Origin: Cladopsammia gracilis
Taxonomy: Eukaryota > Cnidaria > Anthozoa > Scleractinia > Dendrophylliidae
Assembly (NCBI GenBank): GCA_022457155.1
Contig: JAJGOT010000210.1
Coordinates: 1,091,501-1,155,500 of the forward strand
Length of the DNA: 64,000 nucleotides
Direction of reading: 5' to 3'
Below the pieces are notes generated by a model. It saw only the letters and a program-made list of their open reading frames with translations, made no database searches and was not told where the DNA came from. Shown piece after piece: positions 11,701 to 19,517 of this stretch. The stretch's first letter is position 1. The number at the start of each line of letters is the position of its first letter. Made by a program: the position numbers and the translations under genes.

Positions 11701-12611
11701 AATCAATATAATCAATAACAATCAATACCAATTAACTGATTGGTAAAGTGGCTATGTATTGTTAACAATTAGGCACAGCTTTTTTACCAGATCCTATAAT
11801 TGCTTGAGGGAAAATAGTTACACTTACCTCCTCCTCCTTCCGCCTCCCTGAAGATATTGTGAGTAGTTTTGGATGCATGGATAATTTTGATCAACAATCA
11901 ACGTTGGTTTGACTTTTGTGGTGGGGCATTTATTTCCGACTCCCCATTCACTTAAAATAAATTATGTTATTTATCTCTGACTCCCCATTCACTTAAAATA
12001 GATTATGATGTCATTTATCTCCGACTCCCCATGGACTTAAAATAGATTGTGATGTCATTAATCCCCGACTCCTGGTTGAACCAATCAATATCAATCAATG
12101 GATTATTATTGATTATTATTGATTGTATTGATTGGCAATTAATGATTGATTTTCAATGATTGGTTGAGGTTGTATGACCTTCCAATGACTTGAACCATGT
12201 AAGGTGAAAAAGCTTGTGCTGAAGTTAAAATTTCACGTCAGTGGCTACCCAAGTAAATAATAATTAAATTTATATGAACACTTTATTTAAAGCAAAAGAC
12301 ACGCATCTGAAATAACTGTATGAAAGTTAGCTACTCATTTTCACGTGCTCTTTTTAAATCGAACAGAGCTAAATAAAGTATTGCTGGTTTGCATGTGACT
12401 TCACGGCGGCCATGTTGGTGGTCAAGAACAAAACCGTTTCTCTCCACTGGGAACTAAACTCTATTTTCATGCCAATTCTGCGAAAAAAAAAATGTGTTGT
12501 ATTGACCACCAACATGGCCGCCTTGTCACGTGGTTGCAAACCAAGAATAGCTGTTTTTCGCATTCAAATTAAGAAAATACATCCAAAGTATTAAGGTTGT
12601 CATCTTACCAT
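4663..12611 (-). CDS. SNU13: SNU13 / NHP2L1 (15.5K) RNA-binding protein, three coding exons
   Basis: On the minus strand, exon 1 contributes only the ATG (12609-12611, followed by GTAAGA), exon 2 is 10008-10232 and exon 3 is 4663-4821. The phases agree and give 128 residues, the usual length of the family. Exon 2 encodes [13 protein letters not shown] and the L7Ae-type RNA-binding blocks [18 protein letters not shown] and [19 protein letters not shown]. Exon 3 encodes [20 protein letters not shown] and ends SIEKLLI. Family knowledge: SNU13 binds kink-turns in U4 snRNA and box C/D snoRNAs and nucleates U4/U6 snRNP and snoRNP assembly in the nucleus. The intron sizes are about 2.4 and 5.2 kb, and both introns are full of repeats. 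The single-codon first exon is the least certain part; exons 2 and 3 are secure. Confidence 0.95.
5403..5478. repeat. Perfect hairpin core of a foldback MITE
   Basis: The arm GTGTCCAATTACAGCTATCC is followed after a TTTTT-like centre by its exact inverse (5411-5470). It lies in SNU13 intron 2 and has no coding content. Confidence 0.75.
5646..5746. repeat. Foldback MITE with GTACAATTCAGGG ends
   Basis: GTACAATTCAGGGGTAATCG on the left pairs with CGATTACTCCCTGAATTGTA on the right. The inner arms TTTCAAATCG and CGATTTGAAA also pair. The centre is a GC-rich CGCGCTACGCGC. This is typical short palindromic repeat architecture. Confidence 0.7.
5778..7243. mobile_element. Foldback element split by a hAT-like insertion
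   Basis: The two ends AAGCGTATATGACAGT (about 5779) and ACTGTCATATACACTT (about 7228-7243) are inverted copies with possible TA flanks. From about 6713 to 7232 the sequence is a nearly complete inverted repeat of about 240-bp arms: GATTTTTCTTCTCCGCGTTT on the left mirrors the right arm, and both share GCGCAAGAAGAAAGACTGGA in inverted form. The left terminus is separated from its arm by the hAT-like copy at 5793-6712. It lies in SNU13 intron 2. Confidence 0.7.
5793..6712. mobile_element. Non-autonomous hAT-like element, copy 1
   Basis: The left end CAGAGCAAAAAACT and right end AGTTTTTTGCCCTG are inverted, and the subterminal TTTCCACTTGTCCATGG is inverted by CGGACGAGTGGAAG. A second copy at 55744-58778 shares the same ends and interior, including about 200 bp after the left end and the stretch before the right end. 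The flanking ACAGT duplication is imperfect. Reading frames inside it are broken and none is supported as a gene. Confidence 0.75.
7463..7506 (-). ncRNA. Hammerhead ribozyme (type I, minimal stem III), PLE left arm
   Basis: On the minus strand the order is ACTGC (stem I), the core CTGATGA, an unpaired or bulged G, GCTGA-loop-TCAGC (stem II), GAA, ATTAAT (minimal stem III), T at the cleavage position and GCGGT (stem I return, with one G-U pair). The sequence is identical to the plus-strand copy at 9823-9866. Hammerhead motifs with very short stem III are known in Penelope-like elements. Confidence 0.75.
7595..8629 (-). pseudogene. Penelope-like GIY-YIG endonuclease fragment, left arm
   Basis: An open frame of 344 codons carries the C-terminal half of a Penelope-like protein. 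A lysine/arginine-rich linker ([11 protein letters not shown]) leads into a Cys-rich finger ([17 protein letters not shown]), then [17 protein letters not shown], which is the YIG half of the GIY-YIG nuclease with its downstream arginine, and a histidine-rich segment ([15 protein letters not shown]). The reverse transcriptase is absent, so it is 5'-truncated although it has no internal stop. Family knowledge: the nuclease nicks DNA for target-primed reverse transcription. The ATG at the outer edge is fortuitous. Confidence 0.88.
8699..9734 (+). pseudogene. Penelope-like GIY-YIG endonuclease fragment, right arm
   Basis: This is the inverted twin of the left-arm fragment and differs from it at only a few residues (for example VTYEIEC against VTYKIEC, and LYGK against LHGK). 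It has the same finger, the KYIGETARN motif and the same C-terminal end [10 protein letters not shown]. The near identity suggests both arms arose together or are homogenised. The frame opens upstream into the spacer; element-derived sequence begins near 8699. It lacks the reverse transcriptase. Confidence 0.88.
9823..9866 (+). ncRNA. Hammerhead ribozyme (type I, minimal stem III), PLE right arm
   Basis: Stem I is 9823-9827 with 9862-9866, the core CTGATGA is 9828-9834, stem II is 9836-9840 with 9847-9851, GAA is 9852-9854 and the short stem III is ATTAAT (9855-9860). Predicted self-cleavage is after T9861. It sits downstream of the endonuclease frame, as expected for Penelope-like terminal repeats. 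Confidence 0.75.
11132..11270. repeat. Palindromic AT-rich MITE
   Basis: The arms AAATTTTTAAACC and TTTTCCTTTGTCTCA are mirrored by TGAGACAAAGGAAAA and GGTTTGAAAATTTTTAAACC, around the centre AAATATGACAATGAATC. The right end resembles the element at 4278-4403. It lies in SNU13 intron 1. Confidence 0.65.
11684..12170. repeat. AT-rich inverted-repeat element with internal about 40-bp tandem repeats
   Basis: ACCAATCAATGAAAAGCAAT on the left is mirrored by ATTGATTTTCAATGATTGGT on the right. Inside are three to four copies of a unit containing TCTCCGACTCCCCATTCACT and TAAAATAGATTATG (11925-12070). Part of the same sequence occurs in direct orientation at 61491-61740. It lies in SNU13 intron 1. 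Confidence 0.7.
12376..12548. repeat. MITE with GGCGGCCATGTTGGTG arms
   Basis: TTGCTGGTTTGCATGTGACT on the left mirrors the right end at about 12527-12548, and CGGCGGCCATGTTGGTGGTC mirrors GACCACCAACATGGCCGCC. A repeat of similar type is at 48287-48465. Short reading frames on both strands here come only from the palindrome. Confidence 0.75.
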
Positions 12612-13188
12612 CTTATTTCACTGGTTTTAGGTCCTCTCGGCACAATGAAGCTTCACTGAGGGCAGAAATCACCAACTTCTTGGACAAAACTCTACGTCCC
12701 TTAACCGTAGCGTTTTGCTTACCCACACGTGTGTGTGAAGACTCTGGAGTACGCGCCCATGGAAGCATGGGAAGTAAACGAGCAGTCCCGACACATCACG
12801 TGATGTTTCACGTGACGTGAATTTCGCGAAGTTGTTCAAGAACGGACGTTCGTTCGGTTCCAGAACACAGGCATATATACGAACATCCTGTCGCTTTTTT
12901 CGTAGTGAGGAATCTTCCCATCGATGGGCAACTGTTCTGTCGGTCATTTGGACATAACACGAAAACTGGATTCAATAATCATGCGATGGAAGTTCGCCTT
13001 GATTTCGAACTGCAAGCAATGCATTCGGTTCGATTCTTGAAGTACAGAAGTTAAGCTTATTCCATTTGTATTCTATTCTCGAGCTTTATTTCATCACGAC
13101 ATAACTTACTGATGACACTGATAAGGTAGATAATTTCATATGTTTATAAAACTATGTAAACTTGCATATTTGCAATAGATAGCCAACA
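12612..13188. other. SNU13 upstream region
   Basis: Contains the presumed SNU13 5' UTR and promoter on the minus strand; no TATA element is assigned. On the minus strand the sequence TTTCTGCCCTCAG at about 12654-12666 could be an acceptor for a 5' UTR intron. CACGTGATG-type motifs (12796-12815) are present. Confidence 0.4.
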
Positions 13189-13190
13189 TA

Positions 13191-13663
13191 CTATTGATCC
13201 CGGACGTCCTTTCAAATTGCCTTGAAAATCAGCCCGCTTCACGCACCGTTGGTTTCACTCCGCGGTTTGAAAAAAGTTCATCACGTGATCAAATTTTTGT
13301 TGACCGCAAGTCGACAGTCGACCACAAGATCGGTAACGTTTAACTTGCGAAGAATGAATTTAAACTATTATGCCTTCAAATACGGTAATATATTTCTTGA
13401 ACTTAACTTTCTGTAGCTTGTAATTGAAAAGGAAGAACTGTTTTTCTAGGAAAGGTATTATCTGAGCACATTTGACGACTGCGAGTTAAAATTCATTCAT
13501 CGGAAGTTTACCGGTTACGTGACGTAACCGATCATGTTTTTGATTTGCGGTCAACAGAATTTTGGTCGCGTGATGAACTTTTTTCAAACCGCGGAGTGAA
13601 ACCAACGGTGCGTGAAGTGGGCTGATTTTCAAGGCAATATATAAGGATGTCCGGGATCAATAG
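13191..13663. mobile_element. Foldback DNA transposon derivative, TA target duplication
   Basis: The ends CTATTGATCCCGGAC and GTCCGGGATCAATAG are perfect inverted repeats flanked by TA (13189-13190, 13664-13665). Longer arms of about 130 bp pair (GCACCGTTGGTTTCACTCCG with its inverse). There is no transposase. The TA flank suggests a Tc1/mariner-type mobiliser. Confidence 0.82.
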
Positions 13664-13959
13664 TAATTTCAGGAAGGAGAGTATAACTCGATTTTATTGG
13701 TAGGTACAAATCTTGATGTAAGCCTAGATTTTACTGCATAGGAACCGAAGAACATGGGAATACAAGTAATAAACACAGGAACTAAGACTCTACCGAACGA
13801 GGTTTGTTTATTTCTTGAAAAAGAAAAACAACGATAAAAGAGTTGTTCCTCACCTGCACAAAAATATGGTGCTTAAAATAAGCATAGAAAATTCCTTGCG
13901 CGCACAGAAACCTTCAAAAAATAGTGGAAAACAAGCTCCGATTTACTTCATACTTCGTA

Positions 13960-14608
13960 ACAAACAACTCTGGCCACCATTTTGTATCCCATGATTCATA
14001 GCGGCCTCTTGGCCAACGCTATATGCTCAAACCTTCGTACAATCCTCTCAGAGTTTCAGCGACCTATTGTCGGATGCACGCGACAGAACCATGGAAAAGA
14101 CAATTAAAAAAGATTTTAAACAGCCTTACCTGTGTTTTGAAGACTTCATTTCTTGTTTACAACCGACTGAGATCAGTCACGAAGCAGTGGAGTCAAGTTG
14201 AGATTGCCAGGTTTGTTTTGCAGTGCGAGCACGTGGTTTACGTGTGATGATTCAATTTTATAAACATTTCAGAGGCGTCTGACAATAGGTTGCATGTCCG
14301 ACATTTGGGTTTTTAGCGAATAAACTGGCAAGCTCCCTTTTTGCGAGGAAAAGTTTTTGAAAACCCGAGATTAGCGATGGATTGATGCCTAAACACTTGA
14401 CGTTTTATATGGGACAACAAAATCACAAATATTTTTGCTCAATGATCAGAGGAAGCGATAGGCGCAAAAGTGTCCAACAATAGGGTCAAATACCTTACAT
14501 GAAGGTCGCTGAAACTCCGAGAGGATTGTACCGAGGTTTGAGCACATGGCATTGGCCAAGAGGCCGCTATGAATCATGGGATACAAAATGGTTGCCAGAG
14601 TTGTTTGT
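13960..14608. mobile_element. Foldback DNA transposon derivative, TA target duplication
   Basis: The ends ACAAACAACTCTGG and CCAGAGTTGTTTGT are inverted and flanked by TA (13958-13959, 14609-14610). Inner arms such as ATTCATAGCGGCCTCTTGGC and CAATCCTCTCAGAGTTTCAG have inverted partners at 14515-14590. No coding capacity is seen. Confidence 0.82.
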
Positions 14609-14659
14609 TATGGGCAAACAAATGATATTAAATTTTTAAAATATATAACTCAATTGCAT

Positions 14660-15045
14660 TGGCCTACATTAGCCTATATTGAGCATCATTGTCCCTCATT
14701 TGCATTCATATACCCTGGTATGCCTTCATTTACTTTCATTTACATTCATTCACTTTCATTTATCTTCATACACCTTCATTTACCTTCATACACCTTCATT
14801 AACCTTTATACACCTTCATTTACCTTCATACACCTTCATACCCCTTCATTTACCTGCATATACCTTCATTTACCTTCATACACATTCATTTACCTTCATT
14901 TACCTTCATACACCTTCATTTACCTTCATACACCTTCATTTACCTTCATAAACTTTCATGCACCTTCATTTACCTTCATACACCTTCATACCCCTTCATA
15001 CACCTTCATTTGCCTTCATTTACCTTCATACACCAACCTTCATAC
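14660..15045. repeat. 10-bp minisatellite TACCTTCATW
   Basis: About 38 head-to-tail copies of a decamer such as TACCTTCATT or CACCTTCATA. Because 10 is not a multiple of 3, all three frames stay open and give apparent low-complexity peptides. These are artefacts. Confidence 0.95.
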
Positions 15046-16010
15046 ACCAATTCTCGTGCAGAGCCAGCGTTACACCGGTCAGTAGGTTTAATGAATATTG
15101 CATATACTCACATACTGACTGCCAGTAACTTGACAATGGTGGATAGTCACTTTTAAAGGGTCACATTTCCACTCAGAATAAAGGAAAACGCATCTTAGCT
15201 ACTTACATTTTTCAAAATTTTCGGGGGGGGGACATGTCCTCAAACCTTCCTAGGGAAGTAAACACCTGCGGCGTCACAATCGATAGCTATGTCGTCGAAA
15301 AATTCACTCTTTCCCAGCAAATCAACTTCAGAGCTCTGCAGCATTATACATGCAAAATTAATTACTGTGGAAAATGGTGCACTATGAGAATCAGTGCCCA
15401 GGAAGTGGCCTGTTTTCCCAGCAAAAAGCACAAGGAACACCGTCCCATTGTCTTTATGTTCAACTATGCGGTACTCAGTTTAATTAAAGTGGACTGAAAA
15501 AAAGGTTAAGCAAAAAGTATTAGAGCTATAATTTTTCACAAACATGTATATACAAACCATGATCCCTTTATAATAGGACTATAAAATTTTATTTCAATTC
15601 TTCATTCACACCTTTTTTGGAGGTGTTTTTCAGTCCACGTTTAAATTGTAAGTGATGATTCTAGTAGAATATACCATACTATGAGCATTTCTAAACTGCT
15701 TTTTGCTATTTTTGGTTATTTTTTTAATTTAGAATCTAAACATTTTCACATTTGCTTGATGTGCATCACTTTATAATATGACAATATTATAATGACTTCA
15801 TATGACATGAGTGTAAAGAATGACTGATTCCAAAAACATAGCAGTGGAAACCTAAGGCTTGTGGGATGTGGCTAAAAGTGTAATGCACAGAATACTGCAC
15901 AGAAGTGCACAATGTAAACTGTAGCCACAAATGGGGCACAAAGTCCACATAGGTAGCGGGTATTACCCCTTAGCTACTAAAAAAAAAATATATATATCCA
16001 TGGCTTCATT
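15046..16010. other. Intergenic sequence without a supported gene
   Basis: Non-coding or unrecognised sequence. An 87-codon frame at 15234-15497 has no family features I recognise, and it ends in TGGACTGAAAAA, which recurs inverted near 15627-15638, suggesting transposon origin. A short (A)n(TA)n tract precedes the ribozyme motif at 16011. Confidence 0.5.
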
Positions 16011-16072
16011 AGCTGCCATGTACAGCTGTTTCAGCCTAAGCCCTTGTTAGGCCTCATCAGCATGGCATAGCT
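16011..16072 (-). ncRNA. Second, different hammerhead ribozyme motif (type I)
   Basis: On the minus strand: stem I GCCATG (complement of 16061-16066), core CTGATGA (16054-16060), G, stem II GCCTAA-loop-TTAGGC (16034-16052), U, GAA (16030-16032), ACAGCTGT (self-complementary stem III, 16022-16029), A at the cleavage position (16021), then CATGGC (16015-16020), which pairs perfectly with stem I. An outer AGCT/AGCT pairing extends stem I. The G-U at the base of stem II and A at the cleavage position are tolerated variants. No protein-coding element surrounds it, as for retrozyme-type repeats. Confidence 0.7.
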
Positions 16073-16265
16073 GATACTTGGGCATTTGGATGTACCAACT
16101 TGTTCACGGTCAAGACACTTGTATTGTCAGAAGTGGCTTTAATGTCCATTCTTACAACACAAGAAACAAAGATATGCTACGAACTGGAAAGTCTTAATTT
16201 GAACAAAGGATTACAGAAATCATACAACAGTTTCCTGGGAGAGTGGAATGTATTACCTGAAGATA

Positions 16266-17822
16266 CAGTGCGGCGCCCAAAAGTGTGACCACTTTTAATT
16301 AATTCGCATTCTTTCGTGCAATTATCCAATCAAATGAGAGCACTTTTAATTTATGCACATTCTTGCGTGCAATAGCCAATAAGAATTCAGAAGCCGAAGA
16401 AGACTGAACCAAAACAACTCAAATGAACAAGCGATGATGCGGGAACATAAAAAACATTTGTTTCAGAATGCTTCAAGGCCTTTACCTTCAACGATCTTTC
16501 AAGTCAAGTTTTCTGTTTGTAACTTTGAAATTCTACGCTAGACTAAATTTGTAACTCCAAAATGGGAATCGTTGCGGGAAAATTGTGTGCTTCGACATCC
16601 GCTCACCGCGATTTTGTTATGAAGACTGAGTTTCATGTCACTGCTCAGTCAATCAGATTGACAGATGGTCGACGATAATGCTGAATAAAGTAAGTCCTAC
16701 AGCCAATATAACGATGTCTTTGCTTATTTCCACATGAATTTTATATTACGGGGCTTTTGTTTATATTTTTACAGCCGTTTATAGAAGTGATATAATTGAG
16801 TGTGCTGACAGATGCGGGTCACCACAGCGACTACAAGTTGTCCGCTCAAAATATAAAGTGTTCGAAAAGTGTTTTTTCCCTGAACAAAATCCCCAAACGA
16901 AATACAAACCTTACCTCAGTGTACCCAGGCTAGTTTCAGTGGTGGATAATTGTTACGTACAAACCTATTCCAACACAGCACGAGCTAAATAACAAGTTCA
17001 GGGCATTTCCCGAGATCCGATTCTGCCTATTCTACTAATTTGGCAATAGCTATTGAAATCATCAAGTTCGCAGTTTTCAGAGGGCTTATAAATTTTGTTT
17101 TTAGTCGTGACAGATAGTATTTGAACATAAAAAGATATTTGATCCATGCAAACGTCTGTGAAACCTGGCGAAGCATCAGGTGTGGAGTTGTGTTTGTGGA
17201 TAGCTTTGTAAAGATGTAAGATCTGGTCACAAATGGGCATTTTGCAAAAACTTCCTAGCTTGCTGCAACAGCATGGTCCTCAATGAAAGATAAAAAAGTT
17301 GCTTTTTATTTGACGCAGGATTTGAAGAACATTGTTTTCGAATAGCGAAACACCGAGTGTTATGAATCGGCTCTAATTCAGTGGTTGTAACTTCGCCGCG
17401 CGCGGCGGTTTCGCTTTACTATACAGTATATAAACAGTATGTTTGGCTATACTATAGTCAAACATATGGAACATAAATACACAACTACCAGGGGATAGTT
17501 TTGAATTATTACACCAATGATACTTGTAGAAGAAATAAATATTTGCAATTATGTTCTTCTGTTATTTTCGAGGCCAAACACGCCAAAGTTCAGCTGGAAA
17601 AGCATCCAAAAATGGCATTCATGAAACAGCAATTTTGCCTTCGTAACATTACTTGTTGCTTTGATTTTGTTCTTGTGGTTGGCTGGAACCATCTTCGCCT
17701 TCTGATTGGATAATCAGCATGAAAGAATGCGAATTAATTAAAAGTGCTCTCACATGATTGGATAATCGGCACGAAAGAATGCAAATTAATTAAAAGTGGT
17801 CACACTTTTGGGCGCCGCACTG
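16266..17822. mobile_element. Non-autonomous DNA transposon with about 110-bp inverted repeats
   Basis: The ends CAGTGCGGCGCCCAAAAGTG and CACTTTTGGGCGCCGCACTG are exact inverse, flanked by TA (16264-16265, 17823-17824). Pairing continues inward (ACCACTTTTAATTAATTCGC and inverse) for about 110 bp. The interior has no transposase. An 80-codon minus-strand frame at 16998-17240 is unrecognised. The CAGTG end and TA duplication suggest a Tc1/mariner-like or similar source. Confidence 0.85.
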
Positions 17823-18388
17823 TAAAATTTGCCAACAATGAAGCACTTCAAAAGAGCAATTTTGAATAGACTAATGATTGAACAATTTTAGACATTTTTC
17901 ATGATCGTAGGACATTTTTATATTTTATTTATTTTATATTTTAGGGTCAAATACCTTACTTCACAAACCCATGTATGTGTTACAGAGACGGACTCAGAGA
18001 CTTGTTTTACATCTTTCCACATAAATATTGACAACAGAGCTCATTTTGACTGTGAATATTATGGAGAGGGATAAGGGTCACAATTTGGAAATGGATTGCA
18101 TACAGATCAGTGGATCATACCTTCAGTAAATTGGATCGTACTTAATGACAATTCAATCGTACCTAAAGGGAAATGGAACGTATCTTTACGCGAATGAGAT
18201 AAATGGATCGTATCGTATGAAATCTATGCTTAAAAATACAAACTTCAGATAACAGATAACATATTCGAATACTAACATAACTTAATATAAATATCAGCCA
18301 AAACGCATATAACTAATGCAACATTTTCTCCACAAAGTCAAGATTTAGCACAATCCATTTACATTTAGTTACGATCCATTTCCCTTTA

Positions 18389-18796
18389 GGCCCGGTTCAG
18401 ACGCCGAACTTTTCATGAGCCGAACCTAATACCTTGAATTAAGTACATGAAAAGTTCGGCGTCTGAATCAGTTAAGAACGGCTATTTGAATTTGGAACGG
18501 CTGAGCCGTTCTTTTCGCCTGGCTCAGCCGGGAATTTCGGCTTTGGAACGGCTTTGATTCAGACGCCGAACTTTTCATGAGCCGAACCTAATGCATAAAT
18601 TATTATAACGACTGGTGCGTGTTCTGACATCTTAGCCTGAAAATCGCTGACCTTTCGATTTGTTTCTCTTCAAACTGAATTAAGTTCGGCTCATTAAGTT
18701 CGGCGTCTGAATCAAGAGGCGTACTTTTGTTAATTTGGGTCGGTCCAAATTCGAATTAAGTTCGGCTCATGAAAAGTTCGGCATCTGAACCGGGCC
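18389..18796. mobile_element. Harbinger-like MITE nested in the 18060-19231 element
   Basis: The ends GGCCCGGTTCAGACGCCGAA and TTCGGCATCTGAACCGGGCC are inverted, and TTA is duplicated at both sides (18386-18388, 18797-18799). A 3-bp TWA duplication is typical of PIF/Harbinger. Internal repeats of AAGTTCGGCGTCTGAATC occur in both orientations. Confidence 0.82.
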
Positions 18797-18938
18797 TTAG
18801 CACTATTTACAAATGTACGTTGCATCATGTACGACTAATTTCCACTCGATACCATCCATTTTAGGTTTGGTACGATCACATTTGCATAAAGCTACGTTCC
18901 TTCCATTTCCCTTCAGGTAGGATCAAATATTAAGTACA

Positions 18939-19155
18939 ATCACAGGAAAAAGTACCAGGTTCCCAATTTTGGATATTTTAGGGTATTTAAAGAATACCCA
19001 AAAAAATCCCAAATTTGGAAGAGTGAGACAAGTCCCAACCTTGGGAATTTGCTGGTTGGGACTTGTCTCATTTTGCCAAATTTGGGAATTTTGTGGGTGT
19101 TCTATAAATACCCAAAAAAATCCCAAAATGGGAATCAGGTATTTTTTCCTGTGAA
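18939..19155. repeat. Palindromic MITE with CACAGGAAAAA ends
   Basis: CACAGGAAAAAGTACC on the left mirrors GGTATTTTTTCCTGTG on the right. The arms contain ATACCCAAAAAAATCCC in direct and inverted copies around the centre TTGGGAATTTGCTGGTTGGG. Confidence 0.8.
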
Positions 19156-19517
19156 TCCAATTAACTTTAGGTACGATCTATTGATCTCTGTGCAATCCAT
19201 TTCCGAATTATGACCCTAATCCCCCTCCATACAATGTGCTCTGCTAGCTACATGTACCAAATTAGTGAAAGAAGTTTTTTTTCATGCTTCACTCAAAATG
19301 ATTTGCCACTGCTTCAGCTGGGTTCAAAATTTACTTTTGTCTCGTTAATTGTTCTTGCATGGTTACTTGTCGAAACTCAAGTGCTTTGAATGGTGCAGAG
19401 GCGCTTATTTAACCCTTTAACTCACAAGTCAGAGTGCTAAACGAACTACCTATAAAATTGCTCACATCACTGTTCTGACATTGTATATTTTCATATCGCT
19501 AGGCAGCTATCTGCAAG

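Larger units (their letters stand above)
18060..19231. mobile_element. 1.2 kb inverted-repeat element built of degenerate GATCGTAC/CCATTT repeats
   Basis: TATGGAGAGGGATAAGGGTC on the left mirrors the right end (about 19210-19231), and GGAAATGGATTGCA mirrors TGCAATCCATTTCC. The interior carries many degenerate copies, in both directions, of a roughly 20-bp motif of the type TTTAGGTACGATCCATTT. Two further palindromic elements are nested in it at 18389-18796 and 18939-19155. Confidence 0.7.

Noticed and set aside
12369..12594. Frames on both strands around 12400-12560
   Set aside because: They arise from a palindromic MITE; both strands give nearly the same peptide.
13191..14608. CRISPR-like or other direct-repeat array
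   Set aside because: The repeats are inverted arms of two foldback elements, without regular direct spacing.
14576..15085. 169- and 90-codon frames rich in Phe-Ile-His-Leu
   Set aside because: They are translations of the 10-bp minisatellite; all three frames stay open because the unit has no stop codon.
15234..15497. 87-codon frame as a gene
   Set aside because: No family motif, no splice context, and its end recurs inverted nearby, pointing to a repeat.
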